Assembly (NCBI GenBank): GCA_013398175.1
Contig: VZRZ01004912.1
Location: 130,463-194,462, forward strand
Direction of reading: 5' to 3'
From: Climacteris rufus
Taxonomy: Eukaryota; Chordata; Aves; Passeriformes; Climacteridae
Length of the DNA: 64,000 bases
Part shown: one piece after another, positions 42,701 through 57,700 of the stretch
Layout: each line of letters begins with the position of its first letter
How positions within the stretch are numbered: position 1 is the stretch's first letter
Notes under the pieces: model-generated
Told to the model about the DNA's origin: nothing
The model's database searches: none
What the model saw: only the letters and a program-made list of their open reading frames with translations
Position numbers and translations under genes: made by a program

Positions 42701-45700
42701 TTCCATCCATTCAACACAATTTACCTTCAGGATAGTTTTACAATTTTCTGCTTCAGCATTATGATCTAAAACCAATGCTAACAGTAGGATTTAAACAAAA
42801 TAAAGTAAAACAAGTAATAGTTTGCCCCAGCAAACACACAAACTTATACCAGAAAAGGAAATACTGGATAGCACAAAAAAAGTAAGAAAGCTAAATTTGC
42901 TTGATGTCAGTACAAAGATGCAGCAATATGGTGATGATATATACAGGCCTCATTGTTCCATGATTCGAGAGACAAAATAAATCAATTTAAAGTTGTTCAT
43001 CTTAATAATATTTTGAAAGTCTTAGGTATGACTCCAAAGATAAATACAATCACTTTTTGAAAATTACACAATCCCCTTTAGGCCTAGGGCAAAATTTAAG
43101 ATAATGCTGTTTTATAGTACTTTTCGTGGTTTACAAGAAATATTTCATTATTTAAAACAAAAATCCTGCAGAGCAAAAGCAGGCAGCTCCAGTGAGCTTT
43201 TAAAGCTTTTGGTCTATTCATTATATGAGAGCTTTCTAATCATCAATGGTAAATAATTACTTTGATCCTTAAAACCAGAGCGATCCAGTGATCCTTCCAG
43301 TGGCAGTGCTGCAACATTCCCTTTCCCCTCTAATGCAAATGAGACTTAACTGACTCAGTCAAGCAATGGATACTGGAAAGAAACTGTAATCCTAGCTAAT
43401 ATTACATATGCAGCAGCACTTTAAAAACATGATGAACTCCCTCTTTTTTTCCTCTTCCATTTCATTTGTGGGATTCGCTGTTAGAAAATGGTGGTGTTAG
43501 TGAGCCTGGGAGAAGAGAGAATTGTCCATGCCACCTAAACTTTGTATACAGTGTCTTCGTTTGTAGTTATGTGATGAGTCAAGTTTGCCACAAGAAGAAC
43601 TGTTTGTTTTTGCAACTAAAATGAAAATAAACTGATGGCAAGTCTCTAGAAATACAATATTCCTATTTAATATAAAATTCTTTTTGAATAACAACAAAAA
43701 AGTCCTGAAAGACATTTAAAGGTTTAAATGCAACTCCAACAACTGTATAGTTAAGCATCAGCTAACAAACAAGGTAAATTCTTCTGACACACTGAACTTC
43801 CTTAACTAAATCAAAATAATCCACCATGTGCTCCCCTTGCCTATGCAGCAGAACATGAGATTAGTTTAAACACTGAAGACTATCTCCAAGGAGGAGAAGT
43901 AAATATGCAATATTAAAAGAAAGGGGAATTTCTTCCTCTACTGCTACCAAACTGCTGACAGCATTCTTTCCAGCTAGAGTTAGAATTTGGAAATTTAACC
44001 AACCAAAACCCATGGAAACAGAGTAATTCAGGCTGGAAGGGGTCTCAGAAGGTCTCCAGCACAAACTATTCAAAGCAGGCTCAGCTGTGAGGTCAGCCCC
44101 TGTTACTCCACAAATGAAAATCTCTAAAGACAAGAGACCACAGTACCTCTCCATCACCCAGTAATGGTGAAAAACACTTCTATTTGTATCTGATCTGAAT
44201 CACTCCTGTCTCAATTTAGTGATCACCAAAAGTCCAAGTCCGTCTCTGGTTTATAACCTTTATAACAGGCACTGGGAGTCCACCTCTTCTCCAAGCTGAG
44301 CAAACTCAGTTCCAGCTGACTCTCCTAGAAGGACAAGTGTCCATTATGGTGGTTTCTGCTGAATATGTTCCCATTCATCAGCAACTCCTCTCTATCAGGA
44401 ACTTAAAACTGGATGCAATGCACCTACACGTGGTGCAGAGGGTGCTGAATCATCAGGGATGATAATCTCTTGACCAGGCTATGTGCCTGGTGATGCAGCC
44501 CAGGATGCTCTTGGCCAACTCCCTTTGTTGTCAGGGAGTTGTTTGCTGGCACCCTCAGAGTATTTCCTGCAGAGCTGCTCCCCCAAATCCCTCTGTTCTC
44601 AGCCTATATCCCTGTCAGGATCTTCCTTCCCAGGTGCAAGACTTGGCATTTGTCCCTACTGCATACCTTCATGTTCTTGACATACCACTCCTCCTGCTTT
44701 CTAGGAATACCAGAATACCAGCCCTTCCCTCAAGCCTATCACCTGGCCATGCCTCCCCGCTGTTGTGCCACCTGCAAACATGATAAGAGTGCACCACATT
44801 GCCTGCTCCTGTCACTGATAAAGAAAGGTGCCCATAGAGACTCCCATGGGATTTCACACACTGTGTGGACCTTTAACCACCACTCTTTGACTCAGACCAT
44901 GCAATTAGTTTTTAATTCACCTAATGTCTCTTAATCGAGGTCAATTCCAATTGCTTGGCCTGGTGGGCCTACCAAGAAAAAAAGAATAAAGAGCAAAAAG
45001 TAGAAATAGGAGGCAAATTGGAAGACATAATGGAAAAAAAAAGACCACTCCTTTCAACAGCAGCATGGACCAACGCTGAATTAAAATGGCAGAGTACCTA
45101 AAGCTACAGTGCATTAAGTTTCTGCCTGTTAAACTTAATTGCTGTGAATGTCGAAACCATACCTCAGCTTAGCTGTGTCTGGCTTATGCAAGCTTAGATG
45201 GAGAGATTCAAATCACCATTTGTGGAGTTACAGCTGTTTCAAGATTGTTAAAATACTTTTAAAATTGGGTTAGATCAGTATTAGATCAGAATTTCAAGTT
45301 CGAAGAATGTCACTAAGCCTCAATTTCAGAAAAGTTTCTAAGCCCTTTTTCTTTCCTGTATACCTTTTTCTTCTACACTCAGCCCAAAAATTATACACAT
45401 CATAGGTATCAAAAACATATTTTCAAACCTAGAGATAAAAAGTTGAGAATGCTGAAGAGCAGCAAGTTTTCCACTCACATGAAAAGAAAGGTGGCTGTGC
45501 ATAAGTCTCTTTAAGCTTAGGTGATTGGGTAAAAACTTCAAGTGCACATTTGGCAGTTAGATGCTACAGCAGTAACAATTGAAAATATAGATTTTGGGGG
45601 AGAGGGAGTAAATCTATTTACTGCCAAATTGCACACAAAAGAGAAACATGAAGTCTAACCATCTGAACAACTTTATTCAGACTGACAATGAAGAGCTCTC

Positions 45701-48700
45701 TTAGGTTAGCAGTCAGCCAATTTGCTCATCTGCATGAGCCTCCTTGCCACATGTTTCACTGTACTAACTTAGTTGTGATATTTAACCCCCTAGTGCTGTA
45801 GTAAACACATTTAATCAACCCTGTGAGCGAGACTATGCATGGTTACACTGGCAATTTGACTGAGGAAGCATTTCCCAAAGCTGAATTAATTAGCTATACT
45901 TATACCACGTCTGTTACAATGTTCAGATGGCTGTTGGAATATATAACATCAATTTGAAATTTGTCCTTACTTTCAGATACCATAAGAAATCTAAAGCACA
46001 GTTTGTATGTATTACAAGTCATTTAGATGGCATATTACCGTCTAAAGTATGAATATAAGCAATTTTGCAGGTAGGAAAAAAAAGGGATCACTTGTGTTTA
46101 CAGGGAACAGGTCTACTTTAATTCCTACTGGACAGCATGGATATACACGTGGCCTCTAAGGGATTATCCAGTTTTCCTACACAATTACCCAGGTGATCCT
46201 CCCACACTACCTCATCACTATTTTTCTGAAGGAGGTCACAAAACAAAGAAATAACTACTATACAATCATTAAGGGCTAATATGCCACACCTACACTCCAA
46301 TGATAAAAACTATTTACGAAATAATGCAAAATGGTTTTTTGGGTGCTTCCAAGTAGCATGTCATGACAATTTCCAGGACAATAGTCAGTTATAAGCAATT
46401 GGGCAACTACCTCATGTTTTTCACAGGCCTGTATCAAAAATATTTTATGAAAACTGTTACACCTTTCATTAACAGAAAGCTCCACCTTATAAAACTTGAC
46501 AGGTAGAGTTTTTTTCATAACTGGTTTTGGAGATTTTTGAGAGCAAGGAGCTCGTGGGTGGAAAGCAGGGAAGGATTACCTCCATAAGTAGTATGAATCA
46601 TGTGCTACATTAATAAATAGATCCCAATAAATTAAATATAACATTAATAAAAGCGAGAGCAAACACAATAATTCTTTAACCATTTTTTAGCACTGCAAGT
46701 TAGTTTACGACAACACTACAGAACAGAAGCCTCCCACAGAAGCATAAAAACAATGACATGCAGGTAATGGTGAAACAACTGGGAATTCTGTATCATAAAC
46801 CTAAACTAGATTTACCCCTTTTACCTGATTTCTGTATCATTTATTCAAATGCAAATTCTTCCAAATGAGAAACTGTCCTGTTACAGGGCTCAAGATTTGT
46901 TTGGTCATGTGCACATCTGTATGAACTGTAGCAAGCTGTTGCAGGATGTGTGAAGCAACATTCCTGTATGGGGTTTCTTTAAGCAGCTTATTAGTAGCAG
47001 CAAGCAGCAGACTCAAAATTGTGCCATGGACTCTGATATTTGCAACATGATGAACGTCCAATTACTGGTATCCAGCTCATCAGCTGAATCAGAAGTCAAT
47101 TAGTAGTTTTTCCAAAGTGTACATGTGTTAAGAGTTGTGTAGGAAAGAAAGGAAATTTTAGTTCTACCCTCAAATTCAGGCTGGCAGACCAACATGAGCA
47201 AAAGTGTATATGGCTAATCTGACAGTACCCAATAAATATTTTTTTAAATTCATCATCTGGCTCAAAATATCTGCATCAATGCCATGGAACCTGCATTAAT
47301 AATTAATACACCTGATTTTAAGAAAAGAGACATCTGCATCGTCCATTTTCATGAGACAGATGCTATTAACAACTTTTACCATCACTTAGATTTCCAACAT
47401 TCCCACGCAAAACTCCTTGTTCATATCTTGTTAAAACAAGATTGTCTTTCCTTTACCACAGGCAACAGGTCTGTTTGACCTCATTGGTTAATAAGTTGCA
47501 TGGTTATCTCTCCTTAAGAAAATGCAGTGTGAAATATAAAAAGCAATAAACGTATCATAAAGACAACTAAGCATGCAAAAAATGTTTTCTATTTTCTGTA
47601 AGAATCCAAAGTCCAGGCTTAAGATCTACACTGGTCTTTTCTTCCACTGTATGACAATAACCACAGAGTTTCAGAGACCTAAACTGCTTTTCTAACATTC
47701 AACTCACATCCTCAAAAGCCGATAAACAACTTTTCAAAATTTGTTGGCAGAGATGAAAAGGCACAGATTGTACAAGCACTTCCCTACCCCTACTCAGAAC
47801 GGCATATGATTCTGCTTATAAAACACAAATAATTTATCTTCTACAGTATCTCCTTACAGAAGGGCTGAATTTGGTTGGATTTTTTGCAGGAAGGAAAGAA
47901 GAAGTAGGAGAAAATTAAAAAGAAAGAAAAAAGAAGTATGAAAAGAATGTGTATATCCTGTTCTTGGGTAAACTTAATCAAGACATGTTAAGGATCTATG
48001 TGTGGGATTAGCAAATGAGAAGAATATTATCCAAGAGAATGCCTGCTCAATGCCAAAATGTAAGAAAGATTTTCTGTCTATAGACCTGACAAGACAAGCA
48101 GGAAGAGGAGTTCGTTCACTCTCCTAGTCCATGTAAGACTTAAAAGATCATTTTTTTCTATATTTTTTTCCCTCTTCATCTATGTTTGAGATTTACCTTC
48201 CAGGATATATTGTTTTCTTAATGCCTGTGCAGAGATATCGAGATCACAATTTACAGGAACTAAACATATAAACTGAGAAAAGTGTAAAGATATATGAATA
48301 CATATATTACTTTAAGTTATTCAAGCCTTTTAATTTATTAATTCTGATGCCAAAAGGAAAAATAAACAAACAAAACAATGTAGGAATAAACAGCACCTTG
48401 TATTAACTAGTCAAATTTTAATACATGTGTCCTTCCCAAGTAAACCAATGAAGTTTTTCTTCTGCTTACAGTATTTTGCTTTGTAGCCAACATATTCAAA
48501 TACCATGCCTGTGGCATCAAGTAAAATATCAAAAATGTTCACTTATTCATCTCAAACATGTTAAATTTTCAATGTTCTGATTCTGGTTCTTTTTCCTCTT
48601 ATTAAGAACAAAAATATAAAACAGAAAATAAAGGGGCGAGCATTATGAAAGTATATGAAGCTAGTCCCCATTTGAAGGCAAATGTAAATATAAAAGTTGT

Positions 48701-51700
48701 CCACATATCAAAACCCTTTTTCTTGGATGACACTTGGCAACTGAGTGCTTGGCCTCTCAAGGCACTACAGAGAATAACTGCATCAGGATTTGTCTCCTGA
48801 CAGCAGCATCAGTCAAAGGATCTGCCTAAAGGAACTGTCACATAGCAAAGGGCCACAGTACCCTGTAGGTCTAGGTTACAGATCACTGACTCTGTCAACA
48901 CAATTTCTACACTAGTTTAAGCCAAAACAAGGCAGTACTTTTAATACAGGAAACTGAAACATAACTCCCTGCAGCATTGCATATCGCTGTCATAATCCTT
49001 CACAAAAACAAGAAGAGACAAATTAAAAATTAATTCTATCATTCAGCACATCAAAAATGGGAAGATAGCTAATTTAGTTGTACTGGTTTTTGATAGATGT
49101 TTAACCTGTTGAACAAATAGAAAAGGCACATATGCTTACACAACCCCTGGATGTATCCATACATAGTGCTCTGTGCATAGCCCAGCAACTGTGCAACCTG
49201 CACAGAGAAGACATCCTAGGTACTGTGATATATCTTCAAACAGGCTTTGGATTCAGGCAGTAGGTGACAGTCAAACTACTGGGCTCCCCAGAGTCCTTTA
49301 GGAATTTGATAATTTAGAATAGGCATTTACTGATAAAAATTTGCACTTTTTGTCATTCAAACATTTTTTTTGCTCACAGGAGTAATGTATTTACATTAGC
49401 ACAAACCAATCTCTCTGCAAGGATCACTGAATCATTTGTGTCACGTGACAAAATAAGAAGCAAAGCAGATTCACACTACAAATCTTCACTTGATCAGAGA
49501 GGGTTAGAAACAGTGGCTGAGGTAAAAAACAAAGCATTGATTAAACAGACAAACCACACTGCAAAATAGCACAGCCATTCTGGCCTCCCACTCTGTGTGG
49601 TTTGGGGCAAGTCAAACTCAACATATTTGGTAACTTTGAGTCCTGTTACTCGTGCAGGTTACCTTTAACAGAAAAAAAGTTTACAGACAAACCACACAAC
49701 TACTTTACAAATTAATCTTATCTGCTACTTCTACCTAGTCCATAATACCTCACGTCACATATATATATATATATACACACAGCACTGCATGAATTAGCTT
49801 GGCTAGGAAGCACCACACTCATTCTCACACAGTGCCTTGCCCAAGCTAAAAAGCTTCATCTCTACCATCACGAGTGTAGTTACAGGCATGCATGAGTATT
49901 ACCAAGGGCAACAACTGCAGACTTCATTTCACTGCATGATACAGACATTCAAGAATTACTGCTGGTAAGTCTTTAAATCATCAGACCTGATTCCTGAATC
50001 ACACATTTAACTGCCACTGCATGATGGGAAAAACTCTTTCTATATTAACAGTGAGTTTACATCATTCAGATTTATAAATTATATAAACTACTGATTCAAT
50101 TAGACTATCAGAGAATTCTTTGAAGATGTGAAATGCATCTCTAACTGGAGCTTTACAGATAGAGATAACCTAGCAATGTTTTTGGAGTCTAAAATTTATG
50201 CCTCAGGTGCTTTGGTACAGTGTGGGTGCACTGGGGAGAAAGTGGGAAAAGTCACTTCAAATTAGGAGCCAAGAAAAAAAAAAAGAAGTAGAACCATTTG
50301 AGATTATGGAAATCTAGGAGGTGTGCAAAATCCTATTTATCTTCATGAGACAAAAAATTATGATCAATATCAATTGAAATATTACAAGTATTTTAGAGTT
50401 ACCAAGAAAACAGGGTAGGATCATTGAGCTGCACAATTAACAAACATGAAAGAGCAAGAAAACATCTGAGAGAGAACAGTTACACGTTTCCCACATATCA
50501 AAACAAACCCCAAACAAGTACAATAATAAAGGCACACATATTCCAACTTGACCATGAGGAAATGAACCCTAAGGAAACAGTGAAACGCACAATGCTTCCG
50601 CATTTTTCTGTGAACACTGTCTCCTTCTAAAAATTCAAATGTGAAAAAGTTATTTTGGGAGTAGAGCTCAAAAAAGTGACACCTTTTGTACCCTACTGAG
50701 TTCTTTACCAAGGAAACATACTAAATAAATACTTCTGGTATTTAGGTAATAAAAATAAAAACTGAGCTTCAGATATCTATTAAACAGTTTTAGGCATAAA
50801 TGTGAACTGGTATTTTGCAGCTCTTCATTCTCCACAGCAAACTCACAGAATTAATCCAGATTTTAGGTTTAGTTTGTTTTTACATTCAGACAAATTAGCA
50901 GCAATGTATTCAAGTCTTCTAAATTACGCATTTAGAAAATAAGATTTTTTAATTGAAAAAAAAAATTAATCTACACATGGCTGCCCAAAATTAGAAGTTT
51001 CTCCTTTGAAAGTCTAAAGATCAAGCTAGGAGTTACTAGCCAGATAGGCCATGCAAAATTTCAGATGTAGTTATAACAATTGCATGGAGTGGGCAATTTT
51101 TCATATGTGAAGAATCCATGCATGATCCAAACACAGATCTCAAATACTCAGGTGAAAAAAAATGTACTTATGCAAGTTTTTCATAAGAGCTAAGAACTCC
51201 TAAAATTATGAACTTAGTTGTAAATCCATTCACTCCATTAAGAGAAGATCATTAACATTCACAATCTAACATTCTGCAGAAAGGCAGAGTCTGAATGGAC
51301 AAAGAAGTTAATAATTCTGCAAGATACTTGGGGCTGACAGCAAATTTGCTAATGAGACACTATAACTAACTACTAATTCTAAAATGTCAGTCACAAAAAG
51401 AATACTTACATATTGTCAGAAGCAAAATGCTCCTCATTACTGCTTCTTTATTGCTTTTAACATTGAAGGGAAAAAACATTCACAAGTTCTTGAACAAAAA
51501 TCAAATGAACAAAACATAATTTATGAGACTACCCTTAGCACCCTTGAAGAGAATAATTGGGAGCCTTGAGACAAGTTTCTCCTTGGTGACAAGGAAGTAG
51601 TTCTCGACAAGACTTGCCGCATTTCAACAAGTTCTGAATTCCCCACCCCCAAATAAATTACAACTGATGGCATCCTCTTGGGTAAATGAAGGAAAACTTG

Positions 51701-54700
51701 GTGTTCCCTTGTCTCAGGAGATCAAAGAAATCATGTCTTCCTCATGAAACCCAAAACTATATCTCAAGCTCATTTGCAGTGAAAGAGATAGTCAGAATAA
51801 TGTAAATGCCTTAGCATAAAAGCTACTCTGCCACTGATTAACGAATTTGTTATCTGTATCATCCTTAAACAGTCCTCCTAGGGTGTGTCTCTCCCACATC
51901 ACAGACTTCAGATTCCCAAAAGCAACATAACATACCTGACTTTGCTACTGCTTAGTTTACATGTTTCTATTAGCTGCCTGCAAATAAGTATTAACAGGTA
52001 AAATTCCACCAAAAGTAACATTGGAACCCATACGCCTAAACTTTCCTGGCTTACTATATTTGCTTTTGTCTCTGTTCACCACCCCATCTTCAAAGCAAAC
52101 CCAAGAGTCTTCTGATGACTTGCTCACAGACATGGACTCCTGAAAGACCTGTCTTTTCCTCAAAGAAAAGAGGGCAAGGACGTGAGGTTAAGACGAATTT
52201 TCCCCTAGTTCTTGGGTGCTCATGGTGAGCGTGTATGGACAGAGATGACAGAGCCAGGGACACAGAGCTGCAAACAAAACACTAGTTTGTATTTACAGAA
52301 GCCTTGAGATTAGCAAGGCAGTGTCTCACTGAACCAGTTACACGAGTCAGCTCACCCACTCCTCAGGCATATCTAGCAGTCAAGCCTTCTTCCTTACATA
52401 CACTTGGAGAGATTCTCCTAACTTTCATTCCCAACTCTGTCTTTACAGTCATTAGCCCCCTTCCCTCCTGTCTAACCGGAAAAATTATATCCTTCATCAC
52501 AGGGTAACATCAACAGATCTCTTTTCTTAGCAGCAAGCAAAAGAGGCCTTCTCACCAACTGCAATTAAAAAAATGAACCTAATAGAAAACTTTTCAAAAG
52601 TCACAAAATTCACTTACACACTACTGTAAGAGGCACAAATCAACTGAACTCTTGAGCTCTAAAGACTTGTTTTGTTTGGGCTTTTTTCACCCACGTGACC
52701 ATAAGCAAGACCAGAAGAGTTTTGTTTCTGTTTTATTTGTATTAAGAATGATGCAATACCATCTTTTCACTCAAAGGAACACCTGCTGAACAGGCAGCTC
52801 TTTAAACTTCAACTCCCTTGAAAGGGTAACTGAGAACTCTCTATGCTTTAGTGTGCCCTTTTTTATAGGATGGATGTCAATCTCTACTAGCCCACCAGTA
52901 AAGCAACTTAAACTAACCATTCATTTCTCAGACTGTACACAGGACACAATATAAGCATTCACCACAGGGTTGGTTTTTGTTGTTTGGGAATTTCTTTTAA
53001 AGAAACTATTACTTATTTCAACATTTAAAATTATCAAGGTAGAGAGTTAATATTTGTCTCTCAGGTTCATTTCACCAAAGGTGATTCTAATGAACACAGG
53101 CTGCAAAGACAACAGATACCAAGGGAACTGCTGGAAACAAACAAACAAACAAACAAAAAAAAAAAAAAAAAAAAAAAAAACCAAAACCAAAAAAAAAACC
53201 AANAAAAAAAAAAAAAAAAAAAAAACCACAACCGAAAACAAAACCAGACAATTTAAGGTATCAAATAAAATCTCCAGTCAAAACATACTTTCTATGCTAA
53301 GACATTATACAACTTGAATTAGGTAACAGGAAAAGTCATCTTAAAGTGATTTTTCAGAAAAGGGATTGTGATTAAAGAAACATTATATCCCTTCCAAATA
53401 ACTGTTTAGTTTGACGTACAAAAACAACTATAATGAGAAAGAACCACAACCAAAAAAACCAATATCCACCAAGTTTCTGGTTGTGTTACAATCTGATTGG
53501 ACAAAAATAGACCAGCAATAGTATTTCATAAATGTTTTGAATTATACTGAGCCAAAGATGTGACTACGATAACAGAACACTGAACAACCCAGAGTGGTTT
53601 ATATATTTTAGTCTGAAGCTCTTTCCTGAACCCCAAGAATCTCCACACACATAATTGTTTTCATACAACTTTCTAAGTTGTATTTTTTTGATTGTTGAAG
53701 AGGGCAAGAAAAACTCTTATGTGTTTCTCCTGGAACTGAGTATTAAGAACACCACTCTGCAACTGCAATTATATGTTGAAACACCTGCTGACACAAAAAA
53801 GGAATTGACTTTTCAGTTTTGTGTATTTTTGGGAACATTAATGAGTAATCTGCCAAACACTACTGCTCAAGTTAAGCTCAATTTCTTGACATCTTCTATG
53901 ATACCTGCTAGCCTGCTGCTCTACTGAAATAAAATGCTTCTCAAAAATCAGATGGAATATTAACAGCTTCATTCTCTTGGATGCATCTGGAGTGTTGGCA
54001 ATTAACATAGACAGTATGCAAAGTATTCCTCCCCTCAAATTCAAAGCACCTTTACATGAAAGTAAGAAAGCTCAGCTGCAGCTAAACTGCTCTGCAAGAT
54101 CAACTCATTTCCAGGAATGATGGAACATTCTTGATATGATATAGAAAATAAACTCCAAATGTTTGTAAGGTGGTCTGAGATCCTTTAATGGGAGCTATAA
54201 AAGCATATTGGCATACTAAATATTTCTCACCAGCTTTAATAAGAACTTCTAATAAGAGCAGTACTTTACAGGTGAATAAGCTAAAGTAGAGAGAGAATAC
54301 TGGATTTGTTTCTGATCACAACACATCAATGTCATACCAAGGTCAGAACTGAGTGCAAACTCCAACTGCTCAATACTTGATAATACGTCTAATGGGCATG
54401 GTGGTGTTCAGTCAAAGGCTGGATTTGGAGGTCTTTTCCAACTCTCATGACTGTATAACCAGGAATCACTACCAGAACTCTTCCTTTCCTCCAAGGTATC
54501 TATCATATACAAAAATTCTGTAGCAGAAACACCATTTTGCAAAGCAACATGACATGAAACATGACTGATCAAAAACAAAACAATTAGGAAAGTCCTAAAA
54601 AAAGTGTAACTGTAAAAAGTAAAGCCAGTAAGTGATCTCTACAAAGAGCAACTGAGATTGAAAAAAGATTTTTGATGTCAGCTTCTGTAATCTAGAAAAA

Positions 54701-57700
54701 TTTCACTTTATCATTGATCTTAATCACTGAAACCAACATCTCAGATTTTTTTTGAGTTCTGTCTCATTCACAAAGAACATCAATTGCGTTAATGAGAAAA
54801 AAATACATTCTGCATGGGCTTTATCACAGGCCCAGAAATGTTCTTGGCATTTAGTCACCATCTCAGCACACCTAAGTCAAAGAAACCCTCCTAATAAATC
54901 AGATGAAAGACTCCAACCACAGTATTTTTTTTTTTTTTAATATTGTCACCAGATGGTTGACTAGGCAAAAGCTGTCTGAGGAGTTGCAATAAGAGAATGA
55001 CTTCAGACATAGTATTACATGATAGCACACAATCAGATAAAGAACTGAAAGTGTAAAGAACTGCAAAAAATGGCATCATGCACTCAGGTCACCCTACTCA
55101 GCTTCAAGATAGTAACAGTGAATGAACCACAAATATGGTTCTTGGAACGGTCCTGGGCAGGGCCAGTAGTTGCACCCAATAATCCTTATGTGTCCCTTCT
55201 AACTCAGGATATTCTATGACTCTATGATAAATCTATTGCAAAAGAAGGAAATACAGAAATTGAGCCCTTCAATGTAACACAAAACCAATGCTGGTACAGA
55301 GCTGATGTAGTCTCATCTCCACAGCTATAAAACCTTGCCCAAAATACTTACATTAATTCCACTTAAGATAAGGAATCATCTACATTTTATAGATTCATCT
55401 ACAGTTGACAATTTCTCAATTACACAATTTAGTTAGGAAACATCTCTATGCCACCCTTTTATATTTGCTTCACCCACTTTAATGAGCTTAGTGTTTCTGT
55501 CCCACCTCTCCAAGCTATTTGCTTACATACTTTGGTATCTGTTGCAACAGCACTTGTAGGGCCTGCCATCTTCTATTCATCTCTCTTCCTTCCCTTCCCT
55601 ATAAAGGAAGCCTTACTCTGCTGGTCAATTCTTTCATGCCCAGAAAGGAATGACCCCTCACAGTGACCCTATGGTGATGACTACAACCTAAGAGCCTGGT
55701 GAGTGTCAATACTCCAAAAGAACTCTCTCACTGAATTCAGGAGGCTGCACAGGATCAAGAAGCTGATGTTGGACACTATTTTGGTTTGTATTTCAGGTTG
55801 ACCCTTACCATAAACTCTATTTTATAGTAACATAAATCAAAAAAAACCAAAGTCCTCAAGTGCCCATAAAACATTCCAAACCCCCTGATTACAGTCAGCT
55901 TCTAGAGCTATTCCCAGATCTAGACTGATGTCATACATTATGCTGGTAGACAAATAAAAATTTCCTTAATTAATTTCCACCAGAAACACCAGAGAAAAAA
56001 AGAAGACAATACAATTTCTTCACAGATTAGTGACATTCTTTTAAATCAAGGGAATCCTCTGGACCTGAGTATTTTAGAATGGCCCAAGAAAAACCTGACT
56101 TCTCTCCCTCAATTTTTTATAACATCCTGAAACATTTTGGAAGACAAAATAAAACAAGAAAAAAAGCAACCAATCTACCAAGCAAACAAAAAACAGCAAC
56201 ACCCTGGGAAAACAGTATACTGACTCTTTAGCAGTACAGAGTCACAGATCAACTTTATTCCATTTTTCCCAAACACTCTTTAGATTAATTTTGCGTTTTT
56301 CTCAAGTTATTGAAAATTTCTTTTTAAAGTTCTAAAATATTTCTTACAAAGCTATTTCCTTCTTTTACTAAATGGGATCATACTTACATATCAAAATGTA
56401 ACCTTCAGAAACTGAAGTGTCAGTCAAAAAAATCCAATACCCCCTGCAAAATCTTAAGAAGTGCACAACTTAGAACAGTTTTCTCTATCATAAAGAGAAA
56501 AAAAATGCTAGCAATACAAAACATCCTTAGAAAAGATCAAGCAGGTCTTATACTTAAAAGACTTCTCCAAACAGATACACAGGAGAAATCAGTGGCTGAA
56601 CTACAATTTCCTTTCCTCAAGGAACTTGTATCTTTTAGCATTTATTTTATACCAAACCAGGTAGAAGTGTTGACGTGTCAAGATGTTTATCTATATAAAA
56701 CATTTCCAAAACATTCAATTCATAAGTATACAAATATTTTGTTTACACACACCATATTTTTAAACAGAACACTGCATTATTCCAGAATGAAAGCATTTAA
56801 ATTGATTTGACATTTAACTACATCTGCTCTATGAGCTATAGGAAGCTCTAGGCGAGCAGTCCTTTCCTATGAGCTGTCCCCTGTAACTGTAACAAATACC
56901 TCCTGAGAGAACTTGGCAGTACAGATTCCACAGATTGGTCAAAACAGAACCATTGTGTCCAGGGAAAACATTTGCAGAGAAACCTAATTCATAAGAACAC
57001 TGGGTTAGAAGGGTTATAACCTGTGAGACAGAGGCATCTCGAAGATGTTTGTTGAACCATCTGGAAATTACATTTCTATTTTATCATCAGAAAACCACAA
57101 GAGAATCGCAACAGAGAAAATATGATGGAAGATTCCATGGCATTTCTAGTGATGCCAACAAACCCCTAGTACACTATAGGAGAAGAGAAACAGACCATCA
57201 ACAAGTCCTTTTTATCAAAGTGCTGACAAAAGGCAATCCAAAACTTGCAAAGGAAACAGAAAAATCTTATTCATTTTTCCAGATTGAATGATGCCCACAG
57301 AACTAATGTACCCTTTTCTAAAATACAAGACAACCAAAAAATCTTTCACAAGATTCATGTTTTAAAAATAACATTTTTTAAAAATTGTATTTACAGTAAA
57401 ATTGTTATCCTTTTCATACTTTCTTGCCCCCTCCATTAGAAAAGAAAAACAAACAAACAAAAAAATGTGCTAGAAAGTTTAGTGAAGCTCACCTGAAGTT
57501 CTATGTTTCTATACATTTCAGATGGAAGAACACAAAAGACTAATGATTGCAGGGGCTGATGATCATGATCATAAATAGGTCACAAATAACTATAAAGTGT
57601 ACCAAATTATATCAGAGAAACATTAAATCATTCCTGTAGTACATAAGAAAGATGTGTCTTCTTTCCTTAAAAACCAAGCTGGTACTTCACACTGCATACT

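Noticed and set aside
44481..44934. Overlapping plus-strand open frames of 65-131 codons
   Set aside because: They lie antisense within an old CR1 element and are shadows of it.
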